A stretch of DNA of 64,000 nt from Rubrolithibacter danxiaensis (GCF_047272945.1 NZ_JBKOPS010000014.1:29090-93089), one strand, 5' to 3'; positions 16,901 to 24,955 are shown, counted from the first letter of the stretch. Translations and numbers: made by a program. Notes: generated by a model not told the origin, from the letters alone.

Positions 16901-18043
16901 TTACATTAACAAAGAATCCACACGATGGGCATGGACCATTTCTTCACAATGCGACCAGCCGAAAATAGTAAATTTACCGTCCTGAGAGGCAACCAAAGCA
17001 ATAGAATCACGCTGATCAGATACAAACTGTGCTGCTGAAAGGTGTCTTGTACCGCCGTTTTGGGCAGGATGTATAACGCTTGCTTCTCCTCCTATTATCG
17101 GTTCCGTTAAAATTACTTGTTCTACCGGTTTTCCTTTATCAGATCGTACAATCTTTGCCCCGAATGCCAGCAGTTCGTGCTTATCAGTAATAACGGTAGC
17201 ACCGTCAATAGCCGTATAACCTGCAACCGTATCAACTAATCTGGTAAGCGTTGCCTGCCATTGAGGTTTGTTTTTATCCTCCTGACTGTGCAGCATTAAA
17301 TCAGATAATCCTTTAAATGCCGGAACAACAGGATATGAAATTGGATGTACAATAGAATTCTTCCAGTCACTCGTACCCGATGGAACGACCAGCAGCGTTC
17401 CTCCCCGGCCGTGAGCCCGCATAGAGGCAGCAAGCTGAACAAGTATGTTTACTGAATCGTTCCATGAAGATGTAGAACTGAAACTAAGCAGTGAAGTTAA
17501 CAGTTTCGGGCAATCGGGAAGGTTTCCACTTTGTTCATCCACAATTTTTATCTCGTCTCCTTTAAGAATGGCTACGTTTACAAATTTGCCAAAGCCGCTG
17601 AAACGCCTGTGCTTTATTATCAGTAAACCAGGTTCAATAAGTTCAAGAACAAAGCAAATACCGGGAATTGATCGTGTTGTTCCCCATAAATATAAACCAT
17701 CTCCGTCGTTCCACACGCCTAAGTGAATTCCGGGCCGTTCAACTCCCGGTGCCAGTTTCGTAAGAACCTGTGGATTAAACGGCAGTTTCTTAGCAAAAGT
17801 TAAGGGCTGTTCAACCTGATCCGGCGACGTATATGCCAGCGATATTTTAGGGGAGTGCCCTTCTTCCCGCCGAAGGCTTGCCCAAAATCCAACGTCAATA
17901 ATTGATTCAATTGTTTCAACAGAAGGGACTGGGGCAATATTCTGCTCGCCTGCTTTCAGTGCTTCTTCTACATGCTGTGCAAAATGTGATTCTATAGTTG
18001 CTGCTACTAAATGTGCAGCTTTATATGTTGATCTGAATTTCAT
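16901..18043 (-). CDS. DisA_N-like diadenylate cyclase domain protein (DACNV type)
   Basis: A 380-residue cytoplasmic protein. The C-terminal part (about 250-370) shows the DAC (DisA_N) signature: YTAIDGATVITD with the DGA motif at 280-282, and GTRHLSAA at 332-338, corresponding to the RHR-containing motif. The second arginine of that motif is replaced by leucine, so activity is uncertain. The N-terminal region (about 1-240) fits the sensor domain called DACNV that accompanies this cyclase type in Bacteroidota. If active, it would make c-di-AMP from two ATP. No membrane segment is seen, unlike CdaA. It lies directly upstream of the patatin gene on the same strand. Confidence 0.75.
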   Translation of the reverse strand: MKFRSTYKAAHLVAATIESHFAQHVEEALKAGEQNIAPVPSVETIESIIDVGFWASLRREEGHSPKISLAYTSPDQVEQPLTFAKKLPFNPQVLTKLAPGVERPGIHLGVWNDGDGLYLWGTTRSIPGICFVLELIEPGLLIIKHRRFSGFGKFVNVAILKGDEIKIVDEQSGNLPDCPKLLTSLLSFSSTSSWNDSVNILVQLAASMRAHGRGGTLLVVPSGTSDWKNSIVHPISYPVVPAFKGLSDLMLHSQEDKNKPQWQATLTRLVDTVAGYTAIDGATVITDKHELLAFGAKIVRSDKGKPVEQVILTEPIIGGEASVIHPAQNGGTRHLSAAQFVSDQRDSIALVASQDGKFTIFGWSHCEEMVHAHRVDSLLM

Positions 18044-18056
18044 AAAGACAAGGAAA

Positions 18057-18064
18057 CAAAATTA
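18057..18064 (-). promoter_or_regulatory. -7 box match in front of the DAC-like gene
   Basis: On the minus strand, TAATTTTG fits TAnnTTTG and lies 13 bp before the ATG, implying a leader of only a few bases. The position 19 bp upstream reads TTC rather than TTG. The rest of the 201-bp gap up to 18244 holds nothing else I can support. Confidence 0.3.
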
Positions 18065-18244
18065 ACAGCGTATTCCAGGTTTTGAATATAATCAGATCCG
18101 GTTTAAGTATAAGACAAAAAATTAACCACGAGAAAGAAATTACAAAAATCTGTTAATGTTACATTTCATCTTATTAGCATCGATAGCTGCTTCCGTTTTG
18201 AGTTAAGATCAGTTTACTGATATTATTATTCTCATTATACACTG

Positions 18245-19534
18245 TTATAACTCAATATTAGCATCCAACCAATCAATGCGTGTTGTCAGCCATTCTTTAA
18301 TATGGTTTACTTCTGCCGGATAAGTACCTAAAACTACAGGATTTGGCCAGACTTTCATATTTAAAATAGGCCAGATTGAAAAGTTCTGTTCCTGCGATTT
18401 CTGCAGGTATTTTGCGGTACTATCTATATACGTAAACATTGCCGGAACTTCCTTCACCTTTATTTCATCCCAGCGCTTTTTTACCTTTTTACGAAATGCA
18501 GGATCTTCAAAAAGTCTTTTGAACCATAAACCATCTTTTACCCACCAGCCTGTGGGATATGTAGCGTCTGAATAATCTACATTGCCTATTGAAAGATCAA
18601 AATCCCAGATAGGGCCCATTCCCAATTTTCCGCCACGATCTTTATAGTAAAACATGCTGCTGTACTTCTGGGAATCCTGGTTTTTAAACAACTCTTCTAT
18701 TAAAAACCAGTTGATGAAGGAATCGACATTGATATATTTTGCATATCCTTTCTGAGGATCGGCGAAATCAGGGGAAAATAATACGTTTTCTGTTAACTGG
18801 ATATAATTCTTTATGTAATTGAACTGCGCTTCCGTAATATCTTCCGGTTCTTTAACTGTCATAGGCAGCCCTCTATCGGTAGTAAATAAATTTTCTTCAT
18901 CTTTTCTTTCATCCAGCTCGACAAGATAGCCACCGGTGATTTCAGCCTCGGCAGTATTTTCAGGTTTAAGTTCCTTTATATTTACGCGGTTCTCATTAAC
19001 TTCTACCTGTTGTGTAAGTGTATAATTGCCCAAATACTCTCCATTCATAAAAACTTCTACATACCTTACATCCGGAGTAAAATCAGCTTGCATTTGCTTT
19101 CCTAATTCAAACGCCAGTCCGGTTCTCATTAAAGTTTTATCTGAATAATTGGCAAGAAGTACCCAGTTCTTGGCGGCTGGCAGTCCTAAAACTTTTGCTT
19201 TTTCCTTAAACTTAAGCCGGTATGGTTTTTTTGGATGCAAAAACCAGGTGGAGTTGCCTCTTCCTTTAATCTGCAGGGCAATCTGAGTCGTTTCCTGCTC
19301 ATATAAAGAGTTGGTGTTGATGCTTAAACTGCCGCTTACATAATCTTCTTTGGAGGTTACAGGGCCAACTGTACGGATATTAAAAACAGGCAAACCCGTA
19401 AATGTGGCTGTTGTATCAGGCTTATATGGAGGTGGTTCAACGACATTGTTCTGCGGTTTATCCTTTTTACAAGCGCTAATACTTACTGTAATCAGTAAAA
19501 CCGATAACAGGTTTTTCCAGAGGTAAAGTTTCAT
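18245..19534 (-). CDS. CotH kinase family lipoprotein
   Basis: A 429-residue lipoprotein (signal peptide with lipobox before Cys22, followed by KKDKP, typical of surface-exported Bacteroidota lipoproteins). The CotH domain shows LQIKGRGNSTW (about 88-97) with PKKPYRLKF, the VEVFMNGEYLGNY strand, GYLVELDER, and the active-site region MGPIWDFDLSIGN (WDFD at 310-313). CotH of Bacillus is an atypical protein kinase that phosphorylates spore coat proteins. Exported Bacteroidota members have unknown targets. Catalytic-looking residues are intact. Confidence 0.88.
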   Translation of the reverse strand: MKLYLWKNLLSVLLITVSISACKKDKPQNNVVEPPPYKPDTTATFTGLPVFNIRTVGPVTSKEDYVSGSLSINTNSLYEQETTQIALQIKGRGNSTWFLHPKKPYRLKFKEKAKVLGLPAAKNWVLLANYSDKTLMRTGLAFELGKQMQADFTPDVRYVEVFMNGEYLGNYTLTQQVEVNENRVNIKELKPENTAEAEITGGYLVELDERKDEENLFTTDRGLPMTVKEPEDITEAQFNYIKNYIQLTENVLFSPDFADPQKGYAKYINVDSFINWFLIEELFKNQDSQKYSSMFYYKDRGGKLGMGPIWDFDLSIGNVDYSDATYPTGWWVKDGLWFKRLFEDPAFRKKVKKRWDEIKVKEVPAMFTYIDSTAKYLQKSQEQNFSIWPILNMKVWPNPVVLGTYPAEVNHIKEWLTTRIDWLDANIEL

Positions 19535-19657
19535 AAATACAGGTATAATTGGTAAAGTGGATCAAAATAACAATTTTCCCTGAACAACTATCGTTTTCAC
19601 CATTTCAGAGCCAACTTTCCCGCAGTAGCTGCACTCAGAACATCGTCGCCACCTCTG

Positions 19658-19891
19658 CTATGCCAGGCTATCTATTACTTTCGCCAAAGCCTTGTCTTTA
19701 TCTGTCACAGTATCTCCTGCATCGTGTGTGCTGAGCTTTATTTCTACTTTATTGTAAATATTTGTCCAGTTTGGATGATGATTCATCTTTTCTGCTGCCA
19801 TTGCAACCTTAGTCATAAAAGCCCAAGCCTGTACAAAGTCTTTAAATTCAAAGCTTTTAACTAATTGATTATTTTTTGTTTCCCATTCCAT
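19658..19891 (-). CDS. 4a-hydroxytetrahydrobiopterin dehydratase (pterin-4a-carbinolamine dehydratase)
   Basis: A 77-residue PCD/DCoH protein that dehydrates 4a-hydroxytetrahydrobiopterin, the by-product of aromatic amino acid hydroxylases. The signature is complete: EKMNHHPNW at about 34-42, YNKVEIKLSTHDAGD with the catalytic histidines, and TDKD. It is slightly shorter at the N-terminus than usual (about 95-110 residues). No phenylalanine hydroxylase gene is nearby. It stands downstream of the DUF3037 gene by 44 bp. Confidence 0.93.
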   Translation of the reverse strand: MEWETKNNQLVKSFEFKDFVQAWAFMTKVAMAAEKMNHHPNWTNIYNKVEIKLSTHDAGDTVTDKDKALAKVIDSLA

Positions 19892-19935
19892 AACTGTTTT
19901 TATTTATTTTCCGGTGATAAGAACATTCGAACAAT

Positions 19936-20319
19936 TTACAGAACAAGCTGATTATAAAGCCGGTTGAGCGTTTCAGTTGCATCTTTGCAAAAACCGGGAT
20001 GAACTTTTGAAGTTTGTACTACCGTACTTCTTGTTGCTGTAAGCCAGCGAAACCGCGATGCCGGATCCAATTTAGCAATAGGCCCTCCTTCCCTGCTTCC
20101 CTCACAAATTCTGCTAAAGGAAAGAAGATGTTCTTCCAGTTCCTTAATATCCAGACTTTCTGAAAAAAGCTGCAGCCGCTTATCATCCAAATTGAACCGT
20201 ATCTGTAGAAATTTTTGCTTAAGGCAATACAGAATAACACCGATATTCAAAAATTCTTCCCGTTCCACACGTGGCACTACACGAATAACAGCATACTCAA
20301 ATAAGTGATTCTCTTGCAT
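19936..20319 (-). CDS. DUF3037 domain-containing protein, overlapping partner of a HipA-like kinase
   Basis: A 127-residue DUF3037 protein. The start EYAVIRVVPRVEREEFLNIG and the following VILYCL strand are characteristic, as is the RFRWLTATRSTVVQTSKVHPG segment. The gene overlaps the HipA-like gene by 23 bp in another frame, so expression is coupled. No function is established for DUF3037. The fixed partnership suggests it is a substrate, regulator or antitoxin-like partner of the kinase, an inference from gene order. Confidence 0.85.
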   Translation of the reverse strand: MQENHLFEYAVIRVVPRVEREEFLNIGVILYCLKQKFLQIRFNLDDKRLQLFSESLDIKELEEHLLSFSRICEGSREGGPIAKLDPASRFRWLTATRSTVVQTSKVHPGFCKDATETLNRLYNQLVL

Positions 20320-21091
20320 ACTTTGCTTCCTTTACAAATATTTCTGATGATGCTATCCGTGTTTCTAAAAATTGAGTATAAACTTCTCGGTGTTCTGCGG
20401 AAGATTCAAATTCTCCTGTAAGCCATTCCTCCGGAATTAAGGCAACTATCGAACGAATCCGGTCTGGAGTAAGAAGCGAATGATACTCTTCATCAACCGA
20501 ATCAAGTTCGGCAGCCGAAGGAAGTAATACATGATCTTTAACCTGTAAAAAAGGTCGAACAGCGTGTTCTTTCCAGTTTTGCATCGAATGATGAAAATAC
20601 AAGGAAGCACCATGATCTATCAGCCATAATTCTTTATGCCATGTAAGCATATTGGTATTACGGGCAGTACGGTCGACATTTGTTAACAGGCAATCTAACC
20701 ATACAATTTGCGAGGCAAGTTTAGGATCCAGTTTTGTAACTGCCGGATCAAAAGTAATTGCTCCCGAAAGGTAATGAAGAGCCAGGTTAAGCCCGGTGCT
20801 GGCTTTGAGCAAATCCTGAATTTCTTCATCCGGTTCGGTACGGCCAAAGGCTTCATCCAGATTAGCAAATACAATTTCCGGAACTTTTAACCCGAGTGCC
20901 CGTGCTATTTCGCCACCAATAAGTTCGGCTATCAGCGCTTTTACACCCTGGCCCGCACCCCGAAACTTCAGCACATATAAAAACTCATCATCCGCTTCGG
21001 CAATAGCGGGTAATGAACCTCCTTCACGCAAAGGAGTAACATAACGTATTACATCAACTGTTCTGAGCTGAGCTTGTTTAATTTCATCCAT
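20297..21091 (-). CDS. HipA family kinase (stand-alone HipA-like)
   Basis: A 264-residue kinase-like protein related to the C-terminal catalytic domain of HipA. Visible elements are VLKF with the likely ATP-binding lysine (K42), the catalytic region LTNVDRTARNTNM (140-148, with D140 and N145), and the metal-binding LIDHGASLYF (D159). The HipA N-subdomain 1 and a HipB-like antitoxin gene are missing. HipA of E. coli phosphorylates glutamyl-tRNA synthetase and causes dormancy; the target here is unknown. A dyad (21100-21127) lies just upstream. It overlaps the DUF3037 gene. Confidence 0.85.
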   Translation of the reverse strand: MDEIKQAQLRTVDVIRYVTPLREGGSLPAIAEADDEFLYVLKFRGAGQGVKALIAELIGGEIARALGLKVPEIVFANLDEAFGRTEPDEEIQDLLKASTGLNLALHYLSGAITFDPAVTKLDPKLASQIVWLDCLLTNVDRTARNTNMLTWHKELWLIDHGASLYFHHSMQNWKEHAVRPFLQVKDHVLLPSAAELDSVDEEYHSLLTPDRIRSIVALIPEEWLTGEFESSAEHREVYTQFLETRIASSEIFVKEAKYARESLI

Positions 21092-21099
21092 CTAAAATT

Positions 21100-21127
21100 C
21101 CAGGCAATTTATATTGAAACTACCTGG
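21100..21127. promoter_or_regulatory. Dyad upstream of the HipA-like gene
   Basis: CCAGG (21100-21104) and CCTGG (21123-21127) are arranged as inverted arms with extra partial symmetry, about 9 bp before the kinase start codon. It could be an operator or a small hairpin in the leader. The arms are only 5 bp, so chance is possible. Confidence 0.25.
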
Positions 21128-21199
21128 ATAACGTGAAATTAGTTCAAATTTTTGAAATTGATGATCGAAATAGAAACAGAAACACATAGCCAATCATTA

Positions 21200-21619
21200 T
21201 TACGGACTATCCAATGTGCATATTTTCTTTAATTCAATCTGCGTGAGTGAGTCTAAAAGCGCCCTGTCGGATTTAGAAGGATAATCTTCTTTCCAGATTT
21301 TTCTGAGATAGTGAAGCAGCGAATCAGACTTTACCTGCGATTCTTTCAACAGAACCGCCTTTTCATTGTCCAGTTTTCTTCGGATACTGTCAGATTCATC
21401 TTGGTTTATTTCGTGCCTGATAACCTTATTATCCAATGCACTATACTTGTCGGCAAGTAAAAACTTTTTGTGTGTAAACTGCCTCGATTCACATTCCATC
21501 CGGGCAATTACAGAAGCATCCTTTTTAGCTTTTTCTGTTTTATACGGGCTGGTACACTGGGCAAGAAAAAATAATAAAATAGCCGATAATACAGGGTAGT
21601 TTATACTCCTTTTGGCCAT
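21200..21619 (-). CDS. Small lipoprotein of unknown function
   Basis: A 139-residue protein with a lipoprotein signal (hydrophobic stretch, then LAQC at about residue 22). The mature part is very rich in Lys, Asp, Ser and Glu and looks helical, with segments such as DESDSIRRKLDNEKAVLLKES. I recognise no family. It overlaps the end of the vanadium haloperoxidase-like gene by 19 bp, suggesting one transcript and perhaps a shared envelope role. Confidence 0.6.
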   Translation of the reverse strand: MAKRSINYPVLSAILLFFLAQCTSPYKTEKAKKDASVIARMECESRQFTHKKFLLADKYSALDNKVIRHEINQDESDSIRRKLDNEKAVLLKESQVKSDSLLHYLRKIWKEDYPSKSDRALLDSLTQIELKKICTLDSP

Positions 21620-22962
21620 TTTATCATTTTATTAATATTTTTCCCTATAAGTTTCCCCTGTACCAATCCAAGATCGTTATCCTGTTTAAAGTGAATACCT
21701 CCATAAAATCTTGAATCGGCACATTCCTTCGCCATCTCGTCGAAACTGTTCCAGCTTCGGGCTTCAAAACCGTACTGGATCTGTGAGCGGTCTGTAAACT
21801 TATATTTTCCGTCACCGTTAGTAAACAGATCAGTAAAGATTTCGCTCCCCGCTCCTATTTCTGCCGAGTGGCCTGAAACATAGGTAGGAAAAGGTGGAGT
21901 ACCGATAACAGTAGTGAATGAAGTGTCGATATATTTTTGAATATAAGTAACCGGGCGTAAGCGATTTGTTTTGTATTTACATTTCCAGCAGGCAATAAAC
22001 GCGTCGTGTTCAGCAATTCCCATTTTACCGTATGCAATAGCAGTTTTAGCTAAAGAAGCATTATTTTCTTCTAAAAGCTGTGTTAAAATATTTACGGTAT
22101 GTCCTGTAGGTGTACAGGTGTTAAACGGATCGTCTGCCCAGAATTTTGTTATTAAAACCTGTTCTTCTGTATTATTTTTAACCTGCTTATATACCTCTAA
22201 AGCGTCTTTATATAAATCCGAATTTGTTTCAAAAGAAAAAGGATAACAAGGAGCCGGTTCTGTTTGAGTTATATTGGAAGTAAGAAATGGCCTGTTTTCT
22301 CCCCATTTAGGGCTAACAGGATATTTTGCAGAACCAGTAGGAACCCATTGATCATCGCCGGCTGGCGAAGTAAACTGAGGTTTAAAAGGGTCAAGATAGG
22401 ACTGGTGCCCGCCATCCGTTTTAGAATATTCATATAACGCTTCAGCAATTGCTTTTCCAAATGCTTCTGAACGGATTACAACATCGGTATTTACTCCATT
22501 TGCAAGGTTTGTTTTATTTTCCATTTCCAATGCTTTAATGTCATTCAGATTTTCAGAAGAAATTTTGATTTCAAACATTTTCCGCATCATATCTGAAGTT
22601 GCCGCATTTGCTGCGATAGCCCAGTTATATTCCAGTCCAGCCTCGGGTTTCGGAAGCGAGTTGTTGCTTAATCCATTTATCTGCCCTGCAAGACTTGCAT
22701 TCAGATCTATACCCGGAACAGCTGCTTCATAAACCGCCAATGATATATAAGCATAAGCCCTGGAAGCCTGTGTAGGAAAGAAACCGGAAGTATTCTTTAC
22801 AATTTTACAGGTTAAATCATAATATGACCGGATAAAACTGCCGTCGTAGTCTGCAGACATCCTGCTACTTGTTTGATCTTTTATTTTATCATCTTTCCGG
22901 CAAGCAGAATTGAGCATTAAAAAACACAGAAATAAAAGAGGTAATTTTCTTATCATAAACAT
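21601..22962 (-). CDS. Vanadium-dependent haloperoxidase / PAP2-type lipoprotein
   Basis: A 453-residue exported lipoprotein (lipobox NSAC, then RKDDK). The second half carries the PAP2/haloperoxidase phosphate- or vanadate-binding set: KTNRLRPV (K331, R334), YVSGHSAE (SGH 363-365) and SRFYGGIHF (R418, H424). This arrangement with a long helical N-terminal half fits the bacterial vanadium-dependent haloperoxidase-like group. Whether it binds vanadate and oxidises halide, or is a phosphatase, cannot be told from motifs alone. A second ATG two codons downstream (22956) is an equally good start. It overlaps the next gene by 19 bp. Confidence 0.85.
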   Translation of the reverse strand: MFMIRKLPLLFLCFLMLNSACRKDDKIKDQTSSRMSADYDGSFIRSYYDLTCKIVKNTSGFFPTQASRAYAYISLAVYEAAVPGIDLNASLAGQINGLSNNSLPKPEAGLEYNWAIAANAATSDMMRKMFEIKISSENLNDIKALEMENKTNLANGVNTDVVIRSEAFGKAIAEALYEYSKTDGGHQSYLDPFKPQFTSPAGDDQWVPTGSAKYPVSPKWGENRPFLTSNITQTEPAPCYPFSFETNSDLYKDALEVYKQVKNNTEEQVLITKFWADDPFNTCTPTGHTVNILTQLLEENNASLAKTAIAYGKMGIAEHDAFIACWKCKYKTNRLRPVTYIQKYIDTSFTTVIGTPPFPTYVSGHSAEIGAGSEIFTDLFTNGDGKYKFTDRSQIQYGFEARSWNSFDEMAKECADSRFYGGIHFKQDNDLGLVQGKLIGKNINKMIKWPKGV

Positions 22963-23105
22963 TATTTACAAGACCTTCCATTAAACAAGAAGCTCTTTTT
23001 TAGGTTTGGAAAAATAGTAATAAAAGCGTTACCCTCTAAATTGAAACGAATATAAAAGTATCTTGACAGCAGTATGGGGATTATGAGAAATAACTGTTAG
23101 AAAAG

Positions 23106-23522
23106 ATGAAAGCCATTCTGTTGAAAGAAAAGGAAACTAATCTGGAAGAATTTTATATTAATAAAGAATGCATCAATGAATCACAATTCCATAGTATTGT
23201 TGATTTTTCATTTGATATCAGTTATCCTGTAAATGCTGTCAGAAGTTTTGTAGTTATTACTGATTATACAGTAAATAATATAAGCGGAGTAGTTATGACA
23301 AGGCTTAAAACAAAAACAGAATTCTCGCTGAAAAGTATTTCTGCTGATAAGGAAAGCCTGAAATTAGTAGAACAATGTGTTTATATGGCCTATTCAAATA
23401 TGCTGAAGCATCACAAAGAAAAATACAAGTCGTGGCCCCTGTTATATGATGAAATTGTTCTTCCCCGTGAGCAAACGCTTAACAGGATACTGAACGACTT
23501 TCTATTAAATCTTCCCTATTAA
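23106..23522 (+). CDS. Hypothetical protein
   Basis: A 138-residue soluble protein that I do not recognise. There is no signal peptide or membrane segment. The middle has beta-type strands (SFVVITDYTVNNISGVVMTRL) and the end is helical, with VEQCVYMAYSNMLKHHK and the EIVLPREQTLNRIL region. It could be a nucleic-acid or effector-binding fold, but no motif supports this. It sits 55 bp before ppnP on the same strand. Confidence 0.55.
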   Translation: MKAILLKEKETNLEEFYINKECINESQFHSIVDFSFDISYPVNAVRSFVVITDYTVNNISGVVMTRLKTKTEFSLKSISADKESLKLVEQCVYMAYSNMLKHHKEKYKSWPLLYDEIVLPREQTLNRILNDFLLNLPY

Positions 23523-23577
23523 AGTTGACGCCAATTTTTTTAATTCTCTTGCGTATTTTAGCCGCAAAGAAAATAAC

Positions 23578-23859
23578 ATGATACAAGTTAATGCATATTT
23601 TGACGGCAAAGTAAAATCGTTAGGTTACGAATCACTCAACGGAAAATCAACTATCGGAGTAATGGATGAGGGCGAATATGAATTTGGCACTTCTACAGAA
23701 GAAACTATGATAGTTATTGAAGGTACGTTAATAGCCTTATTACCCGGAGAATCTGATTGGAAATCTTTTAAACAGGGTGAGCAGTTTAAAGTTCCGGCTG
23801 ATGTAAAATTCAAAGTACGTTCTGTTGGGCAAACTTCTTATTTGTGCCAGTATAAGTAA
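23578..23859 (+). CDS. ppnP: Pyrimidine/purine nucleoside phosphorylase PpnP
   Basis: A 93-residue cupin of the PpnP (YaiE, formerly DUF1255) family, which phosphorolyses various nucleosides to base and ribose-1-phosphate. Diagnostic stretches are NAYFDGKVKSLGYES, GVMDEGEYEFGTSTEE, IEGTLIALLPGESDW and the C-terminal SYLCQYK. Length and spacing are exactly those of the family. It probably acts with the deoxynucleoside kinase in nucleotide salvage, though the genes are distant. Confidence 0.93.
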   Translation: MIQVNAYFDGKVKSLGYESLNGKSTIGVMDEGEYEFGTSTEETMIVIEGTLIALLPGESDWKSFKQGEQFKVPADVKFKVRSVGQTSYLCQYK

Positions 23860-23969
23860 TCAATTTACCGGCGACTATTCCACAATCGCAGTACGTTCTG
23901 ATTTTCAATCTTCCTAAACAAAATTAAGGCATTGGTATTTATAAATATAGCTGCCTAAAAATTTTGCTT

Positions 23970-24494
23970 ATGAATACTCAGGAAATTCAGGAACAACTCA
24001 ATGAAATTGAGAGAATAAAAAAAGTGAGGGAACTATCTGACAGGGTCAAGGATGTTAAAATAGCTATGCTGACCACCAATGATACTAAAGGAGAACCGCA
24101 TAGCAGGCCTATGTACACTTTTCCAATAAAAGACGATGGCGTAATCTGGTTCTTAACACAAAAGGATTCTATCAAATCGGAAGAAATTACTACAACCCGA
24201 ACGGTAAATATAAATTATACCGATCATCCGAATAATCTGTATGTTTCAGTAACGGGAGAAGCAAGCTTATCGGCAGATAAGGAAAAAATTGATGAATTAT
24301 GGACCGAAATGTTTAAGGCATGGTTTGCCGACGGGAAAAATGATCCGAACATCGCACTTCTGAAAGTAGTTCCGCACAAGGTTGAATACTGGGATGCACC
24401 GGATTCTATCATGTCGCAAATACTGCTGGTTGTAAAGGCCGGCCTGGCCGGAAATCCGTACCAGGTAGGTGAACATAAAAAGATAGATTTGTAA
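23970..24494 (+). CDS. Pyridoxamine 5'-phosphate oxidase family protein (general stress protein 26-like)
   Basis: A 174-residue split-barrel flavin-binding protein. The segment MLTTNDTKGEPHSRPMYT is the typical first strand pair of the general-stress-protein-26/PNPOx group, followed by WFLTQKDSIKSEEI and VNINYTDHPNNLYVSVTGEA. These proteins bind FMN or F420-like cofactors; activity is mostly uncharacterised. The ATG at 23970 is preferred over an upstream TTG. A strong hairpin terminator follows the stop. Confidence 0.88.
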   Translation: MNTQEIQEQLNEIERIKKVRELSDRVKDVKIAMLTTNDTKGEPHSRPMYTFPIKDDGVIWFLTQKDSIKSEEITTTRTVNINYTDHPNNLYVSVTGEASLSADKEKIDELWTEMFKAWFADGKNDPNIALLKVVPHKVEYWDAPDSIMSQILLVVKAGLAGNPYQVGEHKKIDL

Positions 24495-24506
24495 GATTAA
24501 TTCAAG

Positions 24507-24546
24507 AGACTGTCCAAAAATCATCATTACTGTTTTTGGACAGTCT
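24507..24546. terminator. Strong bidirectional hairpin terminator
   Basis: A perfect 14-bp inverted repeat (AGACTGTCCAAAAA at 24507-24520 with its complement at 24533-24546) surrounds a 12-nt loop. The A/T ends give T-rich tracts on both strands, so it can end both convergent transcripts. Confidence 0.75.
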
Positions 24547-24553
24547 ACCCTAT

Positions 24554-24955
24554 TTAAATATCTTCAGCACTTGTACCGCCTACATTTTCCGCATTCTTTT
24601 TCTGCTCATCTTTGCCGCGATAAGCATTACTCGGATTCACATCATTCTGGCGGGTTCCACTGATGTCATCAGCACCGTATAAAGGAGGATTTTCTGAAAA
24701 AGAGTAGTTTCCTTGTGCGCTTTGAGAGTTTACTACATCTTCATCAGATTCTGTATCAGGCATTACCACCCCTTGCTCAGAAGTATCAATTTTATCCTGA
24801 TTATATCCCGACCAATGTGACTCTTCATTTTCTGATTCACCAGTTGGTTCTCTCCTGTTTTCTCCCTCATTATATTTTTCGTTAATCTGTTCCTGTACGC
24901 TTTTATCCTGGCTCTGACCTTGTCTGCCATGGAAATCTTCGTTATTTTCCTGCAT
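24554..24955 (-). CDS. Acidic, disordered hypothetical protein
   Basis: A 133-residue protein composed mainly of Glu, Asp, Asn, Gln, Ser and Gly, with almost no hydrophobic residues and no signal peptide. It is probably intrinsically disordered. Similar low-complexity acidic proteins occur as small conserved Bacteroidota genes, sometimes induced by stress, but I know no family name for this one. It converges with the split-barrel gene across a strong terminator. Confidence 0.55.
   Translation of the reverse strand: MQENNEDFHGRQGQSQDKSVQEQINEKYNEGENRREPTGESENEESHWSGYNQDKIDTSEQGVVMPDTESDEDVVNSQSAQGNYSFSENPPLYGADDISGTRQNDVNPSNAYRGKDEQKKNAENVGGTSAEDI

Noticed and set aside
14381..18043. Calling the DAC-patatin pair a CBASS operon outright
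   Set aside because: No CD-NTase and no typical CBASS accessory gene (Cap2/Cap3, HORMA/TRIP13) is present. The cyclase belongs to a different family, so only a CBASS-like layout is claimed.
20019..20240. Second minus-strand frame within the DUF3037 gene
   Set aside because: It is an alternate frame of a recognised family gene, with no motif of its own.
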